Below are positions 51,576 to 60,989 of a DNA stretch of 64,000 nt, piece after piece. Both the position numbers and the translations under genes were made by a program. Origin of the DNA: Lichenicoccus roseus (GTDB lineage Bacteria; Pseudomonadota; Alphaproteobacteria; Acetobacterales; Acetobacteraceae); NCBI RefSeq assembly GCF_005844085.1, contig NZ_VCDI01000002.1, positions 496,001 to 560,000 of the forward strand. Direction: 5' to 3'. The stretch's first letter is position 1; each line of letters starts with the position of its first letter. A model generated the notes under the pieces. It ran no database searches. It was not told the origin of the DNA and saw nothing but the letters and a program-made list of their open reading frames with translations.

Positions 51576-52123
51576 GCGGCAAGTGTCCTGACCGGATCTG
51601 CGAAGCTCATGTCGGCGCGGCGCCACCAGCATTGCACGGCCGGGCGTGTGGCGGGCAGCATGGCGAGCGGATCGCCGTCGAAAACCACGCTGTTGGTGGG
51701 CGTCTCCTCGAGACGGATCTCGACGCAGCGCAGCAGGTCGCCATCCGCCTGCAGGAACGACGCGAGCTTGGACATCATCAGGCACGCCATGAGCTCGGTG
51801 GTGGGATCGCCGGGCGTCAGCACGATGCGGCTGGCGCGCGCGGGCTCGTTGGCGAGGAACCAGCCGAGCAGCGGATCGTCCTCGCCGAGTTGCAGGGCGT
51901 GATCGAGATGATCGTCGATCCACCGATGCCAGGTGGTTTTCGCGCGGGCGAACGGCAGCACCATGTTGGAGGCGCCGTCGAGCCGCTGCGGCGAGGTCGC
52001 CTGCAGCCGCACGGTGACGGTCTCGTTATGGCCGTGCGGCAACGCGCAGGACTCCGAACCGCTCCGGATCAGGCGATGGCCCATCGAGAAGCGCCGGCTG
52101 AACATCAGCTGCGGCGAGGTCAT
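51572..52123 (-). CDS. queD: 6-carboxytetrahydropterin synthase (QueD-like)
   Basis: QueD/PTPS-family enzyme of 183 residues, longer than E. coli QueD (about 120) due to an insertion in the middle and C-terminal part. Zinc ligands His16 (FSMGHRL), His30 and His32 (PHGHNE), and catalytic Cys26 (Cx3HGH pattern) are present. It makes 6-carboxytetrahydropterin from dihydroneopterin triphosphate. Start and stop overlap queC and queF by ATGA. Confidence 0.9.
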   Translation of the reverse strand: MTSPQLMFSRRFSMGHRLIRSGSESCALPHGHNETVTVRLQATSPQRLDGASNMVLPFARAKTTWHRWIDDHLDHALQLGEDDPLLGWFLANEPARASRIVLTPGDPTTELMACLMMSKLASFLQADGDLLRCVEIRLEETPTNSVVFDGDPLAMLPATRPAVQCWWRRADMSFADPVRTLAA

Positions 52124-52839
52124 GCGGCGGCGGCCTCGTAGCATTCCCAGCCCTGGCGCCGGAGGTCGCAGGCCGGGCAATGACCGCAGCCATATCCCCA
52201 GGCATGCAGCAGGCTGCGATCGCCGAGATAGCAGCTATGGGTTTCCCGGCGCAGCAGCTCCACCAGCGGCGCACCGCCGAGGCTGTCGGCGAGTTGCCAG
52301 GTCTGCGCCTTGTCGCGCCACATCAGCGGCGTGTGCAGCACGAAGCGCTGGTCCATGCCGAGATTGAGCGCCACCTGCAGCGCCTTGATGGTGTCGTCGC
52401 GGCAGTCGGGATAGCCGGAATAGTCGGTCTCGCACATGCCGCCGACCAGGTGCCTCGCACCGCGTCGCACCGCGAGGGCCGCCGCGAAGGTCAGGAACAG
52501 CAGGTTGCGGCCGGGCACGAAGGTGTTCGGCAGGCCGTTTTCGCCCAGCATGATCTCGGCATCGCGGGTCAGCGCGGTCTCGGAGAGTTGGCCGAGGGCG
52601 TCGATCGACAGCGTGTGGTCGTCGCCGAGCCGTGCGCGCCATTCCGGGTGCAGCCGTATCAGCCCATCCCGCACCGCGGCGCGGCAACTCAGCTCGACCA
52701 GATGACGCTGGCCGTAGTCGAAGCCCAGCGTCTCGACATGCGCGAAGCGGTCCAGCGCCCAGGCCAGGCAGGTGCCGGAATCCTGGCCGCCGGAGAACAG
52801 CACCAGCGCCGTCTGGTCGGTGATGAAGGTGCCTGGCAC
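52120..52839 (-). CDS. queC: 7-cyano-7-deazaguanine synthase
   Basis: QueC uses ATP and ammonia to turn 7-carboxy-7-deazaguanine into preQ0. Residues 239. PP-loop SGGQDS (16-21), [17 protein letters not shown] and the four-Cys zinc site at the C-terminus (SCYLGD... then [12 protein letters not shown]) are present. It starts directly at the end of queE with no gap. Confidence 0.96.
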   Translation of the reverse strand: MPGTFITDQTALVLFSGGQDSGTCLAWALDRFAHVETLGFDYGQRHLVELSCRAAVRDGLIRLHPEWRARLGDDHTLSIDALGQLSETALTRDAEIMLGENGLPNTFVPGRNLLFLTFAAALAVRRGARHLVGGMCETDYSGYPDCRDDTIKALQVALNLGMDQRFVLHTPLMWRDKAQTWQLADSLGGAPLVELLRRETHSCYLGDRSLLHAWGYGCGHCPACDLRRQGWECYEAAAA

Positions 52840-53472
52840 TCAGGCGATCCCGATCATCTTGTGTGTCTGCACGCTGAGCCGCCATTTCGGGTGCGCGAGG
52901 CAGTAGGCGACGGCATCGCGGGTATTGGCGGCCTGGTCGGGCCCGTCCATCGGTTGCAGGAAGAAATGCCGGAACTCCAGCGCCTCGAACTGCTGCGGCG
53001 GCAGGCCGGGCTGCGGATACACCAGCTTCAGCTCGTGCCCGGCACGCTGCCGGAACTCGGCGCCCTGTTTCGGACTGACGCAGATCCAGTCGAGCGTGTC
53101 CGGCGCTTCCAGTGTACCGTTGGTCTCCACCGCGATGGTGAAGCCGCGCGCATGCACCGACGCGATCAGTGCCGCATCGAGCTGCAGCAGCGGCTCGCCG
53201 CCGGTGAACACGACATAGCGCTCCTCGGCGCCCCCGACCCAGCAGGTGGCGATCGCATCGGCCAGCGCAGCCGCGTCGGCGAATCTCCCGCCACCCTCGC
53301 CATCGATGCCCACGAAGTCGGTGTCGCAGAACCGGCAGGTCGCCGTCGCCCGGTCCTGCTCACGCCCGGACCACAGGTTGCAGCCGGCAAAGCGGCAGAA
53401 CACCGACGCCCGCCCGGCCTGCGCGCCTTCGCCCTGCAACGTCGCGAACAGCTCCTTGACCGCGTAGCTCAT
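52840..53472 (-). CDS. queE: 7-carboxy-7-deazaguanine synthase
   Basis: Radical SAM enzyme of 210 residues that contracts the pterin ring to 7-carboxy-7-deazaguanine. SAM-cluster cysteines 31, 46 and 49 ([20 protein letters not shown]) have the CX14CX2C spacing known for proteobacterial Que[12 protein letters not shown] (the GGE motif) and VETNGT follow. Overlaps bioB by ATGA. Confidence 0.95.
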   Translation of the reverse strand: MSYAVKELFATLQGEGAQAGRASVFCRFAGCNLWSGREQDRATATCRFCDTDFVGIDGEGGGRFADAAALADAIATCWVGGAEERYVVFTGGEPLLQLDAALIASVHARGFTIAVETNGTLEAPDTLDWICVSPKQGAEFRQRAGHELKLVYPQPGLPPQQFEALEFRHFFLQPMDGPDQAANTRDAVAYCLAHPKWRLSVQTHKMIGIA

Positions 53473-54473
53473 GATGCCGGCGCCGTACCACCGATCTGCA
53501 TCGGGACCATCCCGAGGCGGTCGAGCAGCCGCATGTCCTGCCTCTCAACCGCATTCGGGGTGGTCAGCAGCTTGGGTCCGTAGAAGATCGAGTTGGCGCC
53601 TGCGAGGAAGCAGAGCGCCTGCGCCTCGTCGCTCATGCTCTCGCGTCCCGCCGACAGCCGCACCATGCTCGCCGGCATGGTGATGCGGGCGGCGGCGATG
53701 ATGCGCACGAAGCTGATCGGGTCGACCGGTACGGCGTCCTCGAGCCTGGTACCGGCGACGCGCACCAGCAGGTTGATCGGCACGCTCTCGGGGTGCTGCG
53801 GCAGGCAGGCGAGGGTGGCGATCAGCGAGGCCTGGTCATCCTCGCTTTCGCCAAGACCGATGATGCCGCCGCAGCAGACGTTGATGCCGGCGTCGCGCAC
53901 ATGGCTCAGCGTGTCCAGCCGGTCCTGGTAGGTGCGCGTGGTGATCACGCTGCCATAGTATTCGGGCGAGGTGTCGAGGTTGTGGTTGTAGTAGTCGAGC
54001 CCGGCCTCGCGCAGCCGTCCGGCCTGCGGCCCGCTCAGCATGCCGAGCGTCACGCAGGTCTCCAGTCCGAGCCCTTTCACACCCTCGATCATGGCGCAGA
54101 CCGCCTCCAGATCGTGGTCCTTCGGCGAGCGCCAGGCGGCACCCATGCAGAACCGGCTGGCGCCACCGGCCTTTGCCGCCCGCGCCTCGGCGAGCACCGC
54201 CTCGACCTGCATCAGCTTGCTGGCCTTCAGCCCGCTCTCGTGATGCACGCTCTGCGAGCAGTAGCCACAATCCTCCGGGCAGCCACCGGTCTTGATCGAG
54301 AGCAGGGTGGAGATCTGCACCTCGGTGGGGTCGAAACGTGCGCGATGCACCGTCTGCGCCCGGAACAGCAGCTCCGGGAACGGCAACGCGATCAGCGCCG
54401 CCACCTCGTCGCGGGTCCAGTCGTGACGCGTCGCCGACACCGGCCCGGGTCGGCCTGATCCACCATCCGGCAT
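53469..54473 (-). CDS. bioB: biotin synthase
   Basis: Radical SAM enzyme of 334 residues that inserts sulfur into dethiobiotin. Cluster motif CPEDCGYC (65, 69, 72), the auxiliary-cluster ligand region [26 protein letters not shown] and RLSAGRES are all present. ATG 54473 is preferred over upstream in-frame codons because AGAGGA lies at suitable distance and the family starts here. It heads the queE-queC-queD-queF run, sharing ATGA with queE. No BioR-type box was recognised upstream. Confidence 0.96.
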   Translation of the reverse strand: MPDGGSGRPGPVSATRHDWTRDEVAALIALPFPELLFRAQTVHRARFDPTEVQISTLLSIKTGGCPEDCGYCSQSVHHESGLKASKLMQVEAVLAEARAAKAGGASRFCMGAAWRSPKDHDLEAVCAMIEGVKGLGLETCVTLGMLSGPQAGRLREAGLDYYNHNLDTSPEYYGSVITTRTYQDRLDTLSHVRDAGINVCCGGIIGLGESEDDQASLIATLACLPQHPESVPINLLVRVAGTRLEDAVPVDPISFVRIIAAARITMPASMVRLSAGRESMSDEAQALCFLAGANSIFYGPKLLTTPNAVERQDMRLLDRLGMVPMQIGGTAPAS

Positions 54474-54598
54474 GATCCACGATCCTCTATGGCTATCTTC
54501 TAGCCGGCTTCTGCCACAGCTGCCGCCCAGGTTGAAGCGCAACGCTCGCGCTCGAGGTGCCGCCGTCACCCGCCAACCGGGCCGGGACTATCGCCTTC

Positions 54599-54626
54599 TT
54601 GACCGCCGCGGCTCGCTCCGTATGAT
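54599..54626 (+). promoter_or_regulatory. sigma-70-type promoter of the LacI/ABC/GH42 operon
   Basis: TTGACC (54599-54604) and TATGAT (54621-54626) are separated by 16 bp, each 5 of 6 to consensus. Transcription should start near 54633, inside the palindrome that follows. Confidence 0.65.
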
Positions 54627-54630
54627 CGGG

Positions 54631-54642
54631 TTAAGCGTTTAA
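54631..54642. promoter_or_regulatory. LacI-type operator overlapping the transcript start
   Basis: TTAAGCGTTTAA is a palindrome with a central CG and one mismatched pair, the typical form of LacI/GalR-family operators. It lies 5-16 nt after the -10 box and 15 nt before the regulator's own start, as expected for autorepression released by sugar. Confidence 0.6.
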
Positions 54643-54657
54643 TCGGGGAGGGCGGCA

Positions 54658-55683
54658 TTGCCGACCTTGATCGACATTGCCCGCCGGACCGGCGTCTCCG
54701 GAGCGACCGTCTCCAACGTGCTGCGCGGCCGTGGATCGGTCAGCGTGAAGACCGCCGAACGCGTGCGCTCGGCGGCCAACGAACTCGGCTACCGCCCCAA
54801 CCTGTTTGCCCGCGCGCTCGCCGAGGGGCGCGCGCCGACCATCGCGCTGTTCTTCACCAACATCACGAACCCGTTCTATGCGCAGTTCACCCTCGAGGCG
54901 GAGCACGCAGCCAGGCGGCGCGACCATTTCCTGCTGGTCTGCAACGCGGCTAGGCCTGACGGGACGCTGGATACGGCCTATCTGGATGCCGTTGCCGGCC
55001 CACTCTCGGAGGGCCTGATCGTGCTCGGCAGCGATCTTGGCCGCAAGAACCTGCTGTCCATGCTTCCCGCCGGCGTCCCCGCCGTGCTCTCCATCTGGGA
55101 AGCGCCGGACGCCTACCCGTCGAAGCCATGCGTCACCGTCGATTTCCGCGCCGCCGGTCGCCTTGCCGCCGAGCATCTCCTGGAGCTTCGGCACGGCAGC
55201 ATCGCGATCCTGACCGGCGGCACGAGCGGGGTCCCGATCCACAACATGCGTCTCGCCGGCGCCGTTGCCGCGCTGCGCCAGGCGGGCATCGATTTGCCGA
55301 AGGCGCGGATCGTGGTCGACGAGGACAGCATCGGCGGCGGCTACCGCGCCGCATGCCGGCTGCTCGAGAGCGATCCACACATCACGGCGCTGCTCGCCAC
55401 CAACGACCTGCTGGCGATCGGCGCCCTGCAGGCCGCCGCAGAACGCGGCTGCCCGGTCCCGCGCGCGCTCTCGATCGTCGGCATCACCGACATCTGGATG
55501 GCGGCCGAGATGCGTCCCGCGCTCACCACGGTCGATATCGCGACCGCGTCGCTCGCGGAGGGCTCGGTCAACCTGCTGCTCGACCTGATCGCCGATCCGG
55601 ACGGGGTACCATCGGACGCGTTGCGCGTGGTCGGCGCGCCGCGGCTGATCCGACGCGCCAGCACGGCGCCACCTTCGACCTGA
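54658..55683 (+). CDS. LacI-family transcriptional regulator
   Basis: 341-residue repressor. Helix-turn-helix TLIDIARRTGVSGATVSNVL (3-22) and hinge helix region ELGYRPNLFARALAEG. The periplasmic-binding-protein-like effector domain holds IALFFTNITNPFYAQF (61-76), HLLELRHGSIAILTGGTSGV and ALLATNDLLAIGAL. The TTG start follows GGGAGGGCGG. First gene of the operon with the ABC importer and GH42; the inducer is probably a galactoside or a product of it. Confidence 0.9.
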   Translation: MPTLIDIARRTGVSGATVSNVLRGRGSVSVKTAERVRSAANELGYRPNLFARALAEGRAPTIALFFTNITNPFYAQFTLEAEHAARRRDHFLLVCNAARPDGTLDTAYLDAVAGPLSEGLIVLGSDLGRKNLLSMLPAGVPAVLSIWEAPDAYPSKPCVTVDFRAAGRLAAEHLLELRHGSIAILTGGTSGVPIHNMRLAGAVAALRQAGIDLPKARIVVDEDSIGGGYRAACRLLESDPHITALLATNDLLAIGALQAAAERGCPVPRALSIVGITDIWMAAEMRPALTTVDIATASLAEGSVNLLLDLIADPDGVPSDALRVVGAPRLIRRASTAPPST

Positions 55684-55710
55684 ACGAAAACCAGCCAGGG
55701 AGGAACAAAA

Positions 55711-56991
55711 ATGAAGAAAATCCATCGACGTTCGCTGCTCGCAGCCTCGGCCTTTGCCGCCCTCGCGCCGCGGGCCCGCGCCGCCGAGCCGGTGACGCTG
55801 ACGGTCTGGAGCTGGCTTCCGAACCTGCAGGTCGAGCTCGACATGTGCACGGCGGCCAATCCGGGGCTGAAGTTCCAGCTCACCAACGCCGGGCAGGCCG
55901 GGCCGGAATACGCGAAGCTTCGCACCGCGCTGAAGGCGGGCACCGGCGCTCCCGACATCGTGCAGCTCGAGCTCGACATGGTGCGCTCCTTCGCCCAGGT
56001 GCGCGGCCTGGCCGACCTCGCGCAACTCGGCATGGCCGACATGTCCGCGCAGTACGTGCCGTACACGTGGCAGGAGGTGACCGAGGGCAGGCGGATCAAC
56101 GCGCTGCCCTGGGATAGCGGGCCGATGGGCCAGATCTACCGCGAGGACATCGCCAAGGCGCACGGCTTCGAGCCACCCAGGACCTGGGACGAATTCGCCG
56201 ATGCCGCCAAGGCGCTGCGCAAGACCTCCCCCGACACCTACCTGACCAATGCGACCTTCTCCGACGGCGGCTGGGTCACCGGTCTGCTCTGGCAGGCCGG
56301 CTGGCGTCCGTTCCAGGTCGATGGCGACCACCTCACGATACGCATCAAGAGCGACGCCACGCAGCGCTTCGCCGCCTACTGGCAGAAGCTGATCGACGCC
56401 AGGGCAGTCGACACCTCGGCCGGCTTCACCACCGACTGGTACCAGTCGCTCGCCCGCGGCCGCTATGCGATCTGGCTCACCGCTGCGTGGGGCCCGGTCT
56501 TCCTGTCGCAATTCGCGCAGTCCAGTGCGGGCAAGTGGCGCGCGGCGCTGCTGCCGCAATGGAACGCAGCTGCACCGTCCAACGGCAACTATGGCGGCTC
56601 GGCGCTAGCGATCACCGCCACCAGCCAGCACAAGCAGGAAGCCGCGACCGCCATCCGGTGGCTGCTCGGCCAATCGGCGCCGGCCCGCGCGTTCGCCAGC
56701 AAGCAGTTCCTTTTCCCGGTGCTCGACAGCCTGCTCAAGGACCAGTCCTTCCTCGACACGCCGTACCCGTTCTTTGGCGGCCAGGCGGCCAACCAGGTGT
56801 TCGCGAAAGCCTCGTCGCAGGTCGGTACCGATTTCCAGTGGAGCCCGTTCAACGACTACTTCGTGGCGCAGATCGGCAACGAGTGCGGCGCGGTGGCGAG
56901 CAGCGGCGGTTCGCTCGAGGGCGCGTTCGATACGCTGCAGGCGCGAGTGGTGCGGTTCGCGCGCCAGCAGGGATTCACGGTCGCCACCTGA
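55711..56991 (+). CDS. carbohydrate ABC transporter substrate-binding protein (family 1)
   Basis: Periplasmic sugar-binding protein of 426 residues. The signal peptide (1-24, HRRSLLAASAFAALAPRARA) has a twin Arg and may use Tat, although the match is short. VTLTVWSWLPNLQVELDM starts the mature domain; ALPWDSGPMGQIYREDI and FFGGQAANQVFA are typical of CUT1 binding proteins. A GGGAGGA ribosome binding site precedes ATG 55711. Its stop overlaps the first permease start (TGATG). Confidence 0.9.
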   Translation: MKKIHRRSLLAASAFAALAPRARAAEPVTLTVWSWLPNLQVELDMCTAANPGLKFQLTNAGQAGPEYAKLRTALKAGTGAPDIVQLELDMVRSFAQVRGLADLAQLGMADMSAQYVPYTWQEVTEGRRINALPWDSGPMGQIYREDIAKAHGFEPPRTWDEFADAAKALRKTSPDTYLTNATFSDGGWVTGLLWQAGWRPFQVDGDHLTIRIKSDATQRFAAYWQKLIDARAVDTSAGFTTDWYQSLARGRYAIWLTAAWGPVFLSQFAQSSAGKWRAALLPQWNAAAPSNGNYGGSALAITATSQHKQEAATAIRWLLGQSAPARAFASKQFLFPVLDSLLKDQSFLDTPYPFFGGQAANQVFAKASSQVGTDFQWSPFNDYFVAQIGNECGAVASSGGSLEGAFDTLQARVVRFARQQGFTVAT

Positions 56992-57911
56992 TGGACACGA
57001 CCGCGACGATCCCGCACCCGCCGCGAAGCCGGGCGATGCAGTGGCCCGGACCGCGGTCCGCACCCATCCTGCTGCTGGCGCCGTTCCTGGTGTTGTTCGC
57101 CTGCTTCCTGATCGTGCCGCTCGCCTATGCGTTGGTGCTCAGCCTGTTCCGCGACACCCTCGCCGGCGGCACCAGCTTCAGCGGCCTGCAGAACTACATC
57201 GACGTTCTCGGCGACACCAATTTCTGGTCCGGCATCGCGCACATGGCGCTGTTCGGGCTGTTCCAGGTGCCGGTCATGCTGGCGCTGGCGCTAGCCATCG
57301 CGATCATGCTGGACCGCGGCACGATCTGGTTCCGCAACGCCTTCCGCCTCGCCTTCTTCGTGCCCTATGCGGTGCCGAGCGTGGTTGCGACCCTGATCTG
57401 GGGCTATCTCTACGGCCCGAGTTTCGGTCCCTTCACCCAGGCCGCGCACGCGCTCGGCATTCCGGCGCCGGATTTCCTGTCCTCGCACTGGATGCTGGCC
57501 TCGCTCGCCAACGTCGTGACCTGGGAATATGTCGGCTACAACATGATCATCCTGTATTCGGCGCTGCAGGCGGTTCCCGCCGAGCTCTCCGAGGCGGCGG
57601 TGATGGACGGCGCGTCACCCTGGCAGATCGCGCTGCGCGTCAAGGTGCCGTCCATTCGCGGCGCGATCGTCCTGACCCTCATCTTCTCGGTGATCGGCAC
57701 CCTGCAGCTGTTCAACGAGCCGCAACTCCTGCACGCGATCTCGCCGTCCGTGATCGGCGACCATTACACGCCGAACGTCTATGCCTACGCGCTCGCCTTC
57801 ACCGATCAGCAATACAATTATTCTGCCGCGGTCTCCTTCGTGCTCGGCGCGGTGATCGCCGTCATTTCATACCTGTTCATGCTCGGCACGCGCGAAGGCG
57901 GAACCTCATGA
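56991..57911 (+). CDS. carbohydrate ABC transporter permease (MalF-like)
   Basis: Inner-membrane CUT1 permease of 306 residues with six predicted helices. The ATPase-coupling EAA motif is SEAAVMDGASPWQIALRVKV (about 199-218). FRLAFFVPYAVPSVVATLIW is the second conserved region. Partner of the next gene; start overlaps the binding-protein stop by one base. Confidence 0.92.
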   Translation: MDTTATIPHPPRSRAMQWPGPRSAPILLLAPFLVLFACFLIVPLAYALVLSLFRDTLAGGTSFSGLQNYIDVLGDTNFWSGIAHMALFGLFQVPVMLALALAIAIMLDRGTIWFRNAFRLAFFVPYAVPSVVATLIWGYLYGPSFGPFTQAAHALGIPAPDFLSSHWMLASLANVVTWEYVGYNMIILYSALQAVPAELSEAAVMDGASPWQIALRVKVPSIRGAIVLTLIFSVIGTLQLFNEPQLLHAISPSVIGDHYTPNVYAYALAFTDQQYNYSAAVSFVLGAVIAVISYLFMLGTREGGTS

Positions 57912-58786
57912 CGTATGTCGGCCTGCGACCCGGTTCGGCCGCCTATGGGCGGTCGCGCCGCCTCGGCACCCTGCTGCTCGTCGTTCCGCTCGCCTACACG
58001 ATGCTGCCGCTGGTCTACCTGCTGATCGCATCGACCAAGACCCAGTCCGACCTGTTCGAGACCTTCGGCTTCGCGTTCGGCCACAGCAACGCGCTCTGGC
58101 AGAACATCAGGACGGTCTTCACCTTCCAGGATGGCATCTTCGGCCGGTGGCTGCTGAACACCGCGCTGTATTCGGGGGTCTCCGCGGTCGGCGCGACGGC
58201 CCTGTGCAGCGCCGCCGGCTACGCCTTCTCGCGCTACCGGTTCCGCGGACGCGGCGTGCTGTTCGCGATCGTGCTGGGGGCGGTGATGATCCCGCAGACG
58301 GCGCTCACCATCCCGATCTTCCTGCTCCTGAGCAAGGTCGGGATGGTCGACACGCCGCTCGCCGTCATCCTGCCGTCCCTGGTCTTCCCGCTCGGCGTCT
58401 ACCTGATGCGAGTTTATGTCGACCAGGCCGTGCCTGCGGATCTGCTCGACGCCGCCCGGCTGGACGGGGCCGGCGAGTTCCGCGTGTTCGCGACGATCGC
58501 ATTCCCGCTGATCACGCCCGCCGCGGTCACCGTGCTGCTGCTTTCCTTCGTCGCCACCTGGAACAACTATTTCCTGCCGCTGGTCATGCTCAGCACGCCG
58601 AGCCTGTATCCCGCGACCGTGGGGCTGGCGTCCTGGTACTCGACCGCAAGTGCCGGCGGCGGCTCGCAGGCGCTGTTCCCGCTGGTCATGACCGGCTCGC
58701 TGGTCGCGATCCTTCCCGTGCTGCTGGCCTTTCTCGGCCTCCAGCGCTTCTGGCGAGGCGGTCTCGCCTCTGGCGGCGTGAAATAG
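57908..58786 (+). CDS. carbohydrate ABC transporter permease (MalG-like)
   Basis: Second CUT1 permease, 292 residues, six helices. EAA motif LDAARLDGAGEFRVFATIAF (about 179-198), with the C-terminal tail short as in MalG. ATGA overlap with the previous gene. No ATP-binding subunit gene follows; the ATPase must come from another locus. Confidence 0.92.
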   Translation: MTYVGLRPGSAAYGRSRRLGTLLLVVPLAYTMLPLVYLLIASTKTQSDLFETFGFAFGHSNALWQNIRTVFTFQDGIFGRWLLNTALYSGVSAVGATALCSAAGYAFSRYRFRGRGVLFAIVLGAVMIPQTALTIPIFLLLSKVGMVDTPLAVILPSLVFPLGVYLMRVYVDQAVPADLLDAARLDGAGEFRVFATIAFPLITPAAVTVLLLSFVATWNNYFLPLVMLSTPSLYPATVGLASWYSTASAGGGSQALFPLVMTGSLVAILPVLLAFLGLQRFWRGGLASGGVK

Positions 58787-58813
58787 CCGCTGCCCCCCTG
58801 ACCGGAGTTTTTC

Positions 58814-60940
58814 ATGAAGACCGATCGGAAGTTGTCCGCGTGGCGGACCCTCAGCCTCGACCGCTTCCTGCTTGGCGTGCCGCATTATCCCGAGCATGTC
58901 GATCCGGCCTTTCTCGAGCGCGACGCCAGGCGCATCGCCGCCGCCGGATTCAACGTCGTGCGCATGGGAGAATTCGCCTGGAACCTGTTCGAGCCGCGCC
59001 CCGGACAATACGACTTCGCCCTGTTCGACCGCGCGGTCGAGGTCTTCGCGTCGCACGGCGTCAGCACGATGATGTGCACCCCGACGGCGACGCCGCCGCG
59101 CTGGCTGACCCATGCGGAGCCCGACCTGCTGCGTGTCACCGCGACGGGCGCCCCGCACCGGCACGGCTCGCGCCAGCATGCCGACAACACCAGCCCGCGC
59201 TACCGCGAGCACAGCCGCCGCATCACGCGCATCATGGCCGAGCACTACCGCGACATGCCGGGTGTCATCGGCTGGCAGACCGACAACGAGCTCAACACCT
59301 CGTATTCGGAATCATACTCGGCCGCCGCAGCCTCGGGCTTCCGCGATTTCCTGCGCGAGCGCCATGGCAGCGTCGAGCGCCTCAACGAGGCCTGGGGCGG
59401 TCGCTTCTGGGCGCAGGACTATCTAGATTTCGATCACGTCGATCCGCCGTACCCGATGGCGCCGGTCGCCGCGAACCCGTCCCACGTGCTCGACTATCAC
59501 CGCTACCTGGCGCATGCGACCGCGATGTTCCAGCGTGACCAGGTCGAGATCCTGCGCGCCGTCAATCCGGACTGGTTCATAACCCACAATATCGGCGTGA
59601 TACGCGACATCGACATGCGCGGCGCGCTTGCGAACGACCTCGATTTTCTCAGCTACGACGTCTACCCGCTGCTGAAGGACGAGTTCCAGCGCGCCGGCCA
59701 TGCCTGGCTGCAGGCGGTCCAGCTCGATCTCGTGCGCGGTGCCGCCGGCAACCTGGTCGTGCCCGAGCAGCAGAGCGGCTTCGGCAGCCAGCCCGGCTTT
59801 GCGACCGTCGTTCCGGAACCGGGCGAGATGCGCCGCATGGCCTATTCGTCCATTGCCCGCGGTGTCGACGGCCTGATGTTCTTCCGCTGGCGTCCGGCGC
59901 ATTACGGCGCCGAGATCTACTGGATGGGGGTGATCGACCACGACGACGTGCCGCGCCGTCGCTACGACGAGGCGGCCCGCTTCGCCGGCGAGGTCGGCCG
60001 GATGGCGGCGACCATCCTCGGCACCACCGTGCACATGGATGTCGGCATCGCCGGCCCCGACTTCGACAACGAGGAGGGGCTGAAGGCCTATCCGCTCGGA
60101 TTGCCGGGCCCGGAGGAGGCGTCGGGACCGTTGCACCGCCATTGCTACGAGCGTGGCATCGCATGCGGCTTCGTGCATCCCGAGGACGAGATCGGACGCC
60201 TGAAGCTCTATTTCGTCCCGCACTGGGCGCTCTGGGAGCCGCGCTGGACCGCCCCGCTTGCCGCCTTCGTGGAGGCCGGCGGCGTGCTCGTCATCGGCGC
60301 CCGGACGGGAGCGCACACGCCGGACAACCACATGATCGCCTCGACCCCGCCGGGCGCGCTGCGCGAGCTTGCCGGTGTCGCCGTCACCGAGTTCGGACCG
60401 TTGCCGCCGCCCGGCGCCAATGCGCTGCCGGCCAGTCATCGCACGCCACCGCATCTGGCGGCGCTGCCGGCGGAATCCTCCCGCCGCCGGCACGCGATCG
60501 CCACCGCGGGCGGGACGGTCGATGCCGGCTGGTGGTACGAGTGCCTGGCACCCGACCAGGGCACCGAGACGATTGCCACCTGGAGCACCAGGTTCCTCGC
60601 CGGCGTCCCCGCCGTCACCGCGCGGGCCGTCGGACGCGGCCTCGTCGTCTATGTCGGCAGCTTCCTCACCCCGGAGCTTGTCGAGATGATCTTCCCGCCG
60701 CTCTTCGCACGCGCCGGGATCGAGCCCCTGCTGCGGAACCTGCCGGCTGGCGTCGAGGTGACCCGTCGCGAGGCGGCGGATCGCCAGCTGCTCTTCGTGC
60801 AGAATACCCGGTCCGACCCGGTCGCCCTTGCCGGGATCCCGCGGGCGACCGAGCTTGTCACCGGCGCGCGGATCGAGGGCGGGACCCTCGATCTCGAACC
60901 CTATGGCTGCGGCGTGCTGCGACCGGACCGCACGGTGTGA
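58814..60940 (+). CDS. beta-galactosidase, GH42 family
   Basis: Glycoside hydrolase of 708 residues. Acid/base Glu159 in WQTDNELN and nucleophile Glu318 in VVPEQQSGF. PHYPEHVDPAFLERDARRIA and RMGEFAWNLFEP (50-61) are the GH42 N-terminal barrel strands. The trimerisation and beta domains follow (about 410-700). No signal peptide, so it is cytoplasmic and acts on the galactoside imported by the preceding ABC system. Confidence 0.94.
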   Translation: MKTDRKLSAWRTLSLDRFLLGVPHYPEHVDPAFLERDARRIAAAGFNVVRMGEFAWNLFEPRPGQYDFALFDRAVEVFASHGVSTMMCTPTATPPRWLTHAEPDLLRVTATGAPHRHGSRQHADNTSPRYREHSRRITRIMAEHYRDMPGVIGWQTDNELNTSYSESYSAAAASGFRDFLRERHGSVERLNEAWGGRFWAQDYLDFDHVDPPYPMAPVAANPSHVLDYHRYLAHATAMFQRDQVEILRAVNPDWFITHNIGVIRDIDMRGALANDLDFLSYDVYPLLKDEFQRAGHAWLQAVQLDLVRGAAGNLVVPEQQSGFGSQPGFATVVPEPGEMRRMAYSSIARGVDGLMFFRWRPAHYGAEIYWMGVIDHDDVPRRRYDEAARFAGEVGRMAATILGTTVHMDVGIAGPDFDNEEGLKAYPLGLPGPEEASGPLHRHCYERGIACGFVHPEDEIGRLKLYFVPHWALWEPRWTAPLAAFVEAGGVLVIGARTGAHTPDNHMIASTPPGALRELAGVAVTEFGPLPPPGANALPASHRTPPHLAALPAESSRRRHAIATAGGTVDAGWWYECLAPDQGTETIATWSTRFLAGVPAVTARAVGRGLVVYVGSFLTPELVEMIFPPLFARAGIEPLLRNLPAGVEVTRREAADRQLLFVQNTRSDPVALAGIPRATELVTGARIEGGTLDLEPYGCGVLRPDRTV

Positions 60941-60941
60941 G

Positions 60942-60961
60942 GGGGGAGGCGGCCTGCCCCC
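60942..60961. terminator. GC-rich hairpin between GH42 and sucD
   Basis: GGGGGAGG-CGG-CCT-g-CCCCC can form an 8-bp stem with one bulge right after the GH42 stop. No U-tract follows; a weak bidirectional terminator candidate between convergent genes. Confidence 0.3.
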
Positions 60962-60989
60962 GCTCCCTCATGCGTCCGTAGGGTCTGCC

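Noticed and set aside
54474-54598. BioR or BirA operator upstream of bioB
   Set aside because: CTATGGCTATC near 54487-54497 is only loosely like a BioR box and is not palindromic.
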